Shown one piece after another: positions 57,553 to 64,000 of a stretch of DNA of 64,000 bases. Location: NCBI GenBank assembly GCA_032718475.1, contig JAUCBJ010007442.1:1-64000 (forward strand), given 5' to 3'. A model generated the notes under the pieces. The model was given only the letters and a program-made list of their open reading frames with translations. It had not been told where the DNA came from and ran no database searches. Source of the stretch: Nemertoderma westbladi (Eukaryota > Xenacoelomorpha > Nemertodermatida > Nemertodermatidae). The first letter of the stretch is position 1; every line of letters starts with the position of its first letter. The position numbers were made by a program, and so were the translations under genes.

Positions 57553-57833
57553 GTAATTTATTAGGACACAACATCTACCGTCCCTTACGTGGCTACTTTA
57601 TAATTTTTCCCTTATTAACTGGACGCCTTTCTTTCATAATATTGGTTTTAACTAATGTTGAATCTAACTGCCTCAAGTATTAGTGAATAATGGAGTTGGA
57701 AGTCAGGAACTCTGTACCAATCGAAATTAGGACAAAAAAATCAAAACCTTCGTTCTCTGCATCTTATAAACATTCTTATTTTTAACTTGTTAAATCTCAG
57801 AAACAAAAGTAATCACAGCTAAAGGAAAATTGT
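57553..57833 (+). other. MTA intron, unique part
   Basis: Follows the GTAATT donor. No exon or repeat recognised. Confidence 0.6.
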
Positions 57834-57986
57834 GATTTTTCACCCAGTGATTTTTCACCCAGTGATTTTTCACCCAGTGATTTTTCACCCAGGTGATTTT
57901 TCACCCAGTGATTTTTCACCCAGTAATTTTTCACCCAGTGATTTTTCACCCAGTGATTTTTCACCCAGTAATTTTTCACCCAGTAC
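57834..57986. repeat. 15-bp minisatellite in the MTA intron
   Basis: Ten units of GATTTTTCACCCAGT, one of 16 bp (an extra G near 57893) and two with AATTTTT. The 15-bp period produces open frames of a 5-residue repeat on both strands, which are not genes. Confidence 0.95.
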
Positions 57987-58322
57987 TTGTCCTTTACTCT
58001 TCCAACGCCAGCCCCCAGGCCCTGTGTTACTGTAACTGAGAGGGTCGATAACTGTCACCGCATGTACTGTAGCTGCGCTGCCCACCTGAAACCATCCAAC
58101 CCCCGCCACCCAGTCATATCGCTGCGAAATGTCGCACGAGGTCGAAAACACCGGAAACATGAATGCAACTAGTGGAGTGTGTCAATTATTTAAAAGTTAT
58201 ATATGTTTTATTTTTCTTTCTTTTTCATCACTATTATTTGCGTATAACATCATTTAATTAATATTCCAATCTATGTTATACTTATTTATAATAATAGTAA
58301 TTTATTAGAATTAATTAGAATA
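57987..58322 (+). other. MTA intron, no feature
   Basis: Unique sequence, GC-richer at 58000-58150 and AT-rich after. No exon with good splice sites was recognised. Confidence 0.55.
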
Positions 58323-58373
58323 TTAACCCTTAAACTGGTCAAAACTCTTATGAGTTTTGGGAGGGCCAATTCC

Positions 58374-59131
58374 ACTTGGTGAGAATTTGTCCCAATGGTT
58401 GTATCTGACTTGGCGAGAACTCTGTCCCATGGTTGTATCTGACTTGGCGAGAATTTGTCCCAATGGTTGTATCTGACTTGGCGAGAATTTGTCCCAATGG
58501 TTGTATCTGACTTGGCGAGAACTCTGTCCCAATGGTTGTATCTGACTTGGCGAGAATTTGTCCCAATGGTTGTATCTGACTTGGCGAGAATTTGTCCCAA
58601 TGGTTGTATCTGACTTGGCGAGAATTTGTCCCAATGGTTGTATCTGACTTGGCGAGAATTTGTCCCAATGGTTGTATCTGACTTGGTGAGAATTTGTCCC
58701 AATGGTAGTATCTGACTTGGCGAGAATTTGTCCCAATGGTTGTATCTGACTTGGCGAGAATTTGTCCCAATGGTTGTATCTGACTTGGCGAGAATTTGTC
58801 CCAATGGTTGTATCTGACTTGGCGAGAATTTGTCCCAATGGTTGTATCTGACTTGGCGAGAATTTGTCCCAATGGTTGTATCTGACTTGGTGAGAATTTG
58901 TCCCAATGGTTGTATCTGACTTGGTGAGAATTTGTCCCAATGGTAGTATCTGACTTGGCGAGAATTTGTCCCAATGGTTGTATCTGACTTGGCGAGAATT
59001 TGTCCCAATGGTTGTATCTGACTTGGCGAGAATTTGTCCCAATGGTTGTATCTGACTTGGCGAGAATTTGTCCCAATGGTTGTATCTGACTTGGTGAGAA
59101 TTTGTCCCAATGGTTGTATCTGACTTGGCGA
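58374..59131. repeat. 34-bp minisatellite in the transposon arm
   Basis: About 22 units of 34 bp: TTGG(C/T)GAGAATTTGTCCCA then ATGGTTGTATCTGAC. The first unit overlaps the transposon's subterminal motif CCACTTGGTGAGAATT, so the array grew from it. The period is not a multiple of 3 and the unit has no stop in any minus frame, so three overlapping repeat frames of 239-289 codons appear. Diverged single units continue to about 59290. Confidence 0.95.
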
Positions 59132-59362
59132 GAACTCATATTTGAGTTCTCTCAAGTCTATTCCCTCTTGGTGGTTCTTTTTTAAGAAGAATTAGTTGAC
59201 TTGGTGATAATTCATGAGTTTATGAACCAACGTCTGGACTTGGTAGAGATTATATTTTTCTGCTATTCCTCCTTGGTGAGAGTTTTTCATATATTTATAT
59301 TTTAAAGCTCAAAAAATTTTATGTAAAGTTAAGAATTGAATGCGGAATTATGTCAGTTTGTA

Positions 59363-61038
59363 CTACTACTACTAGGTCGAGCGAACTCCGACAGTGGAAA
59401 TGAGATCCTTCCAGGTTGTCGCAATTTCGTTTCTCCCAAGTTCAGTATCCCTTTCAAGTTGATCTATATATGTTATGGCAGGTCGTCCACGACTACGCTT
59501 TCCATGAGTTGGTTGGCAGAGAAGTAGATCTGGTATGACCTCGTCTTTACTTCGCCAGCAGTGCCCACTGAATCTTAATCTGCGTTCACGGAGGGTGGTT
59601 GATACAGGTGGTATTGTACCATAAAGCTCGGCGTTTGTCATGTGTTGTCTCTAGCTGATGTTTAGGGCTGCCCTTAGTAGTCTTGTGTAGCAACCATCAA
59701 TTCGTTGTTCAAGTGATTTAGTCAGTGTCGAGGTCTCACCCCCGTATAAAAATACACTTTCCACTGTGGCTCGAAAGAACTTAGTCTTCAGGTGCCTGGA
59801 GAGATCTGATTTCCAGATGGTATCCATTTTTGATAAAGGCTACCCAAGCCTTTGCTTTCCTAACTTCTATGTCCTTTTTGCTACTCTCTATCTATGATCC
59901 AAGGTACTGGAAGTCATCGACCTTCCTTAGTTGATTATTATCAATGGTTGTCAAGTTTCCATCAACATTAAAGGTCATGAATTCGGTCTTTGTAGCATTT
60001 ATATGCAATCCAACCTCCTTAGCAGCCCTCTCCACTTTATTTAGTAGAAGCTGTGCATCTGCTAGCGTATTAGAGAGCAGGGCGATGTCATCCGCAAAGT
60101 CGGTGTCTGTGACTGTAGTTGCCGGATATCTACTACATCTGCGTTCTTGAAGTGTGAATCCCAGATCTTCACCCTTTGTGGCCGTCCTCATTGCGTAATC
60201 CAGCACAATTACAATAGTAATGGTGCTAATGTGTCACCTTGCAGTACCCCAGCCAGGATTGAGAAAAACTCAGTTTCACCATCTGGTGAGAGTACCTGCG
60301 CTTCTGTGTCACAATATAACAATCCAATGCCAGCAACAATTACTTCCGGTATTCCATAAGCTCTTAGGATTTCAAGCATTTTACCTCTATGGATGGAGTC
60401 GAATGCCTTCTTGAAGTCCACAAAAGTCATGACTGCGGGGAGATTCTTTGACTTAATTCCTTCAATCAGTCTCCGTAGTGCAAGTATCTGAGCTATTGTT
60501 GATCTACTTGGTCGAAATCCGTTTTGGCTCTTACGCAGTAGTTTCTCTATGTGAGGCCTAATCCTATATAGAATCATTTTATTGTATATTTTGGCAGCTA
60601 CAACAAGCAGACAGATCCCACGATAGTTTGTTGGTATGCCGAGGTCTCCTTTCTTGGGGAGAGGCTTTAGTTGACCTTTAGTCCAAATTGGTGGTGGCTT
60701 TTCCCCTTTTAACATCCGGTTGCAAACATTCAATAATGGTATGTTTAGCACTCCGGTTTTCCATACCTCCGCTGGGATTTCATCTAATCCACTAGTTTTA
60801 TTATTGGACATGCTTTTAATGCTTCTTTGGAGTTCGGCAGGTGTGAAGTCCCCTGTTTCTATAGGTAGTATCTTGTCATATATTTTCCTTGTAGGGCTGA
60901 CCTCGATGTTTGGTGGCTGCCCAAGCAAGTTGCTGAAGTGATTTTTCCACTTCCCAACACGTTCTTCAGGACTATCGGCTTTGAGGCGCCCCTTTGCACA
61001 ACTTTTCCGACCAGATACCTCATTTACAGTTTGCCAGG
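59363..61038 (-). mobile_element. 5'-truncated LINE inside the transposon
   Basis: Same family as 10847-11687. It is flanked by a 14-bp duplication TATGTCAGTTTGTA (59349-59362 and 61039-61052). Minus-strand order: RT fingers/palm (60928-60209, with GLDEIPAEVW, NGFRPSRST, FVDFKKAFDSIH and GVLQGDTLAP); after a frame break near 60207, the catalytic box FADD (60206-59892); then, after more breaks, the C-terminal segment (59641-59372) and the tail CTAGTAGTAGTAGT. The endonuclease is missing through 5' truncation. At least three frame breaks make it inactive. FADD in place of YADD is also found in some working LINE families. Confidence 0.93.
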
Positions 61039-61052
61039 TATGTCAGTTTGTA

Positions 61053-61696
61053 ATTCATAAAAAGAATGGCTTGAAAATTATTCGAACATTCTATGAATGT
61101 AAAAATCTAAGTGTTGAAATTTTTTTTATCGAATAAGACTAATTATTTTAAAAAATAGCTGCGAATTAGTAAATTAGCGATAGACTGCGTAATTTTCAAC
61201 TTCAGAGGCCGTTAAGAAAAGAAAATTACCTTCAACCTGGTGCTTATAGTTTGACTCTGTAACTTATAATAATGAAACGGCCATTAGTTAAAATTAGACA
61301 ATTTTCCCACGCTTTACTACCGCGTTGTTTACCATATAGCCGATTCAACTACTGTTGTAAAGCTCATCAACAGCCCAATACAATGGGCCTGGTGATGTTG
61401 ACAGAAAAGTCAATGCCTCCTTCCTGGCAGCTGATAAACAAAAGTATACCCGAAACTCATATGTGAGTTTATACCAAGTCTGAATAGATTCAATAATTCC
61501 CACCAAGTAGAACTAACAATCGCAAAACTCATATTTGAATTTTCACCAAGTGGAGATGGCATTTAGGAAAAATCGTCACCAGGGTTAAGGGTTAAAGAAA
61601 GGGAATTTCATCTGAAAAAAGAAGCGATTTGAAATTCTGCTAAAAAGTCATTTTTGCTAAAAATTTATTTGGGTTTTTAATTAAAGCTAAGTCACT
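61053..61696. other. Right arm of the transposon and flank
   Basis: AT-rich non-coding sequence. 61455-61591 holds inverted, diverged ACCAAGT-type units and the right terminus of the piggyBac-like element. Nothing recognised from 61596 to 61690. Confidence 0.6.
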
Positions 61697-61995
61697 TGGT
61701 TCGAGCTCGAGTTACAGAGTATCCACCCGGAATCGAGCTCGAGTTACAGAGTATCCACCCGGAATCGAGCTCGAGTTACAGAGTATCCACCCGGAATCGA
61801 GCTCGAGTTACAGAGTATCCACCCGGAATCGAGCTCGAGTTACAGAGTATCCACCCGGAATCGAGCTCGAGTTACAGAGTATCCACCCGGAATCGAGCTC
61901 GAGTTACAGAGTATCCACCCGTGGTTCGAGCTCGAGTTACAGAGTATCCACCCGGGTCACTTGGTTCGAGCTCGAGTTACAGCGTATCCACCCGA
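61697..61995. repeat. 32-bp minisatellite with palindromic core
   Basis: Nine units of TCGAGCTCGAGTTACAG plus AGTATCCACCCGGAA. Each has the 10-bp palindrome TCGAGCTCGA. The phrase GTCACTTGGT precedes the first unit (61691) and recurs before the last (61954), so the array probably includes a partial block duplication. Confidence 0.95.
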
Positions 61996-62289
61996 AATTT
62001 ACTATTGATTTCTACCCTACGATTAAACTATTGCGTTGTATAAAAAACGGTATTTTCAGACACCGACCTAGTTTGATGCGTGTGGCCAAACCCAGAGCGT
62101 TTCAAGAATATTGACAACCCAGAATTGTCGTATGCATGATACCATTGCATAAATGACGCTAATTGATACTTTAAAAGGTGCTGGATGGGAAGAATTTTAG
62201 ATCGTGATATATTTCGAAATAGCTGCTTTGTCTATCGGAATACATTATACGTTAACTTAGGTGCTGCTAGCTGAACCCCAAGTAATTAA
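61996..62289. other. No feature recognised
   Basis: Unique-looking, AT-rich sequence between the minisatellite and the LINE remnant. Confidence 0.5.
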
Positions 62290-62735
62290 ACAGCGATAGG
62301 GTGCACAAGGGTGAAATAGAGTGTACGTAAAAGTTGTTGTGTGAAAATCCTCTGAACTTTGATATTTTTGATAGGATTTGGTCTAGGTGGATACCAATTC
62401 ACTTTTTGATCCAGTAGAACTCCAAGATATTTTATGCTATTGTCTTGGTTTAATATGGTGTTGCCTACACTAATTTTCACATTTGTATTTTGGTTGGAGT
62501 AAATAATGTATTCCGTTCCGTCTTTTTGTGGCACCTGAAGTGTTAATAATCGGTTTACCAGTAGCCAATACCGTAAAATTAATGAATCCTTGTTTGTTTC
62601 TAAGCACAAGGTATCTAGATTTGAGTTTCTTCATATGAAACTGGCATCGTCTGCATAGAGAGTCGTTTTTAAGCGTTTTTGTGGCGTAGGATAAGTCGTT
62701 AACACACAGAAGGTACAACAGGGGTCCAAGGAGGC
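62290..62735 (-). mobile_element. LINE RT remnant, third family
   Basis: On the minus strand the sequence encodes PQGSLLGPLLYLLCVNDL (62735-62682), an RT block just before the catalytic site. YADDASF follows in another frame after a 1-base change near 62670. Next come an INTSGATKRRNG-like frame and a segment with SIKYLGVLLDQKVNW (about 62420-62380), the usual region after the palm. Stops and frame breaks are present. Everything upstream of PQGS has been replaced by the 35-bp array. Confidence 0.85.
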
Positions 62736-64000
62736 TCCCTTGTGGTGGTACAATATGGGTCCAAGGAGGCTCCTCTGTGGTAGTTCAACAGGGATCCAAG
62801 GAGGCTCCCCTGTGCTGGTACAACAGGGGTCCAAGGAGGCTCCCCTGTGGTGGTACAACAGGGGTCCAAGGAGGCTCCCCTGTGGTGGTACAATAGGGGT
62901 CCAAGGGGACTGCCCTGTGGTGGTACAACGGGGGTCCAAGGAGGCTCGCTCCCCTGTGGTGGTACAACAGGGGTCCAAGGAGGCTCCCCTGTGGTGGTAC
63001 AACAGGGGTCCAAGGAGGCTCCCCTGTGGTGGTACAATAGGGGTCCAAGGGGACTGCCCTGTGGTGGTACAACGGGGGTCCAAGGAGACTCCCCTGTGGT
63101 GGTACAACAGGGGTCCAAGGAGGCTCCCCTGTGGTGGTACAATAGTGGTCCAAGGGGACTGCCCTGTGGTGGTACAACGGGGGTCCAAGGAGGCTCCCCT
63201 TTGGTGGTACAACAGGGGTCCAAGGAGGCTCCCCTGTGGTGGTACAACAGGGGTCCAAGGAGGCTCCCCTGTGGTGGTACAACAGGGGTCCAAGGAGGCT
63301 CCCCTGTGGTGGTACAACGGGGGTCCAAGGAGGCTCCCCTGTGGTGGTACAACAGGGGTCCAAGGAGGCTCCCCTGTGGTGGTACAACAGGGGTCCAAGG
63401 AGGCTCCCCTGTGGTGGTACAACAGGGGTCCAAGGAGGCTCCCCTGTGATGGTACAACAGGGGTCCAAGGAGGCTCCCCTGTGGTGGTACAACAGGGGTC
63501 CAAGGAGGCTCCCCTGTGGTGGTACAACAGGGGTCCAAGGAGGCTCCCCTGTGGTGGTACAATAGGGGTCCAAGGAGGCTCCCCTGTGGTGGTACAACAG
63601 GGGTCCAAGGAGGCTCCCCTGTGGTGGTACAATAGGGGTCCAAGGAGGCTGCCCTGTGGTGGTACAACAGGGGTCCAAGGGGGTTCCCCTGTGGTGGTAC
63701 AACAGGGGACCAAGGACGCTCCCCTGTGGTAGTACAACAGGGGTCCAAGGAGGCTCCCCTGCGGTGGTACAACAGGGGTCCAAGGAGGCTCCCCTGTGGT
63801 GGTACAACAGGGGTCCAAGGAGGCTCCCCTGTGGTGGTACAACAGGGGTCCAAGGAGGCTCCCCTGTGGTGGTACAACAGGGGTCCAAGGAGGCTCCCCT
63901 GTGGTGGTACAACAGGGGTCCAAGGAGGCTCCCCTGTGGTGGTACAACAGGGGTCCAAGGAGGCTCCCCTGTGGTGGTACAACAGGGGTCCAAGGAGGCT
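62712..64000. repeat. 35-bp minisatellite derived from an RT motif
   Basis: About 36 units of 35 bp: GTACAACAGGGGTCCAAGG plus AGGCTCCCCTGTGGTG, running off the window's right end. On the minus strand a unit in one frame reads PQGSLLGPLLY, the same as the single RT motif at its left edge. Because 35 is not a multiple of 3, successive units cycle through the frames and give open frames of 402-438 codons, none of them genes. Variants such as CAATAGGGG, CAACGGGGG and GGGGACTGCCC recur in blocks. Confidence 0.95.

Larger units (their letters stand above)
58327..61591. mobile_element. Non-autonomous DNA transposon with piggyBac-like ends
   Basis: The left end is TTAA (58323-58326) then CCCTTAAACTGGTCA. 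The right end, complemented, is TTAA (61592-61595) then CCCTTAACCCTGGTGA. A TTAA target duplication with ends beginning CCC is characteristic of the piggyBac superfamily. Further in, both arms carry a second inverted motif (GCCAATTCCACTTGGTGAG left; GCCATCTCCACTTGGTGAA right, complemented). The left arm has expanded into a 34-bp minisatellite. The right arm has a few diverged inverted copies (61455-61560). No transposase is present. A LINE (59363-61038) is inserted in it. Without that LINE the element is about 1.6 kb. Confidence 0.7.

Noticed and set aside
58286-59155. Three overlapping minus-strand frames of 239-289 codons
   Set aside because: They come from the 34-bp minisatellite, which has no stop in any minus frame. 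No unique coding sequence is attached.
62631-63993. Long repetitive open frames (402-438 codons, minus; 330 codons, plus)
   Set aside because: They are by-products of a 35-bp unit without stops that cycles through all frames. The same sequence is open in several frames on both strands.

Overview
The window is animal nuclear DNA. It has an exon pair of an MTA (NuRD co-repressor) gene with canonical GT/AG splice sites, a long adhesion-GPCR reading frame, a BEL/Pao LTR retrotransposon, several non-LTR (LINE) retrotransposons, a Mutator-like transposase relic and many satellites. Nothing bacterial is present: no operons and no ribosome binding sites. The BEL/Pao element, the LINE types and the frequent AGGCCT and TACCGGTA words suggest a marine invertebrate. 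A deuterostome such as an echinoderm or hemichordate is a guess only; the phylum cannot be fixed from this sequence.

Layout. 1-9478: one uninterrupted 41-bp satellite array. 9479-10834: no recognisable gene. 10847-11687: 5'-truncated LINE with a 12-bp target-site duplication (TSD), lying against a decayed adhesion-GPCR pseudogene (11700-12600, minus). 13226-16357 (minus): intact 1043-residue adhesion GPCR in one reading frame. 16430-34573: a second satellite with a 32/56-bp modular monomer and a TGTACGTACA core. It contains a LINE lacking its RT core (16644-19339), a 1715-bp higher-order duplication, and a tandem duplication of about 5083 bp that carries a 711-codon RT reading frame twice. 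34574-37380: mostly unique AT-rich DNA with a 364-bp MITE-like inverted-repeat element.

37381-39428 (minus): Mutator-like transposase pseudogene with one intron and a 4-bp duplication frameshift, cut at its 5' side by the BEL/Pao element. 39429-55162: the BEL/Pao element, with nearly identical LTRs of about 1.19 kb, a 2.2-kb leader with internal duplications, gag (1208 codons), protease in the same frame after a single UGA stop, pol (1328 codons) in the +1 frame, and an unusual 3-kb region with small reading frames before the 3' LTR.

55163-55914: 33-bp minisatellite abutting the 3' LTR. 56528-57552: first two recognisable coding exons of an MTA1/2/3 homologue (BAH, ELM2, start of SANT). The rest of the window reads as its intron or flank. 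It holds a 15-bp minisatellite; a candidate piggyBac-like non-autonomous element (TTAA/CCCTTAA ends) whose left arm has expanded into a 34-bp minisatellite and which was then hit by a LINE with a 14-bp TSD; a 32-bp minisatellite; and a LINE remnant whose RT motif (PQGSLLGPLL) has expanded into a 35-bp minisatellite running off the right end.

The only likely host genes are the adhesion GPCR and MTA. Everything else is transposons at different stages of decay and tandem repeats, several of which can be traced to transposon sequence.
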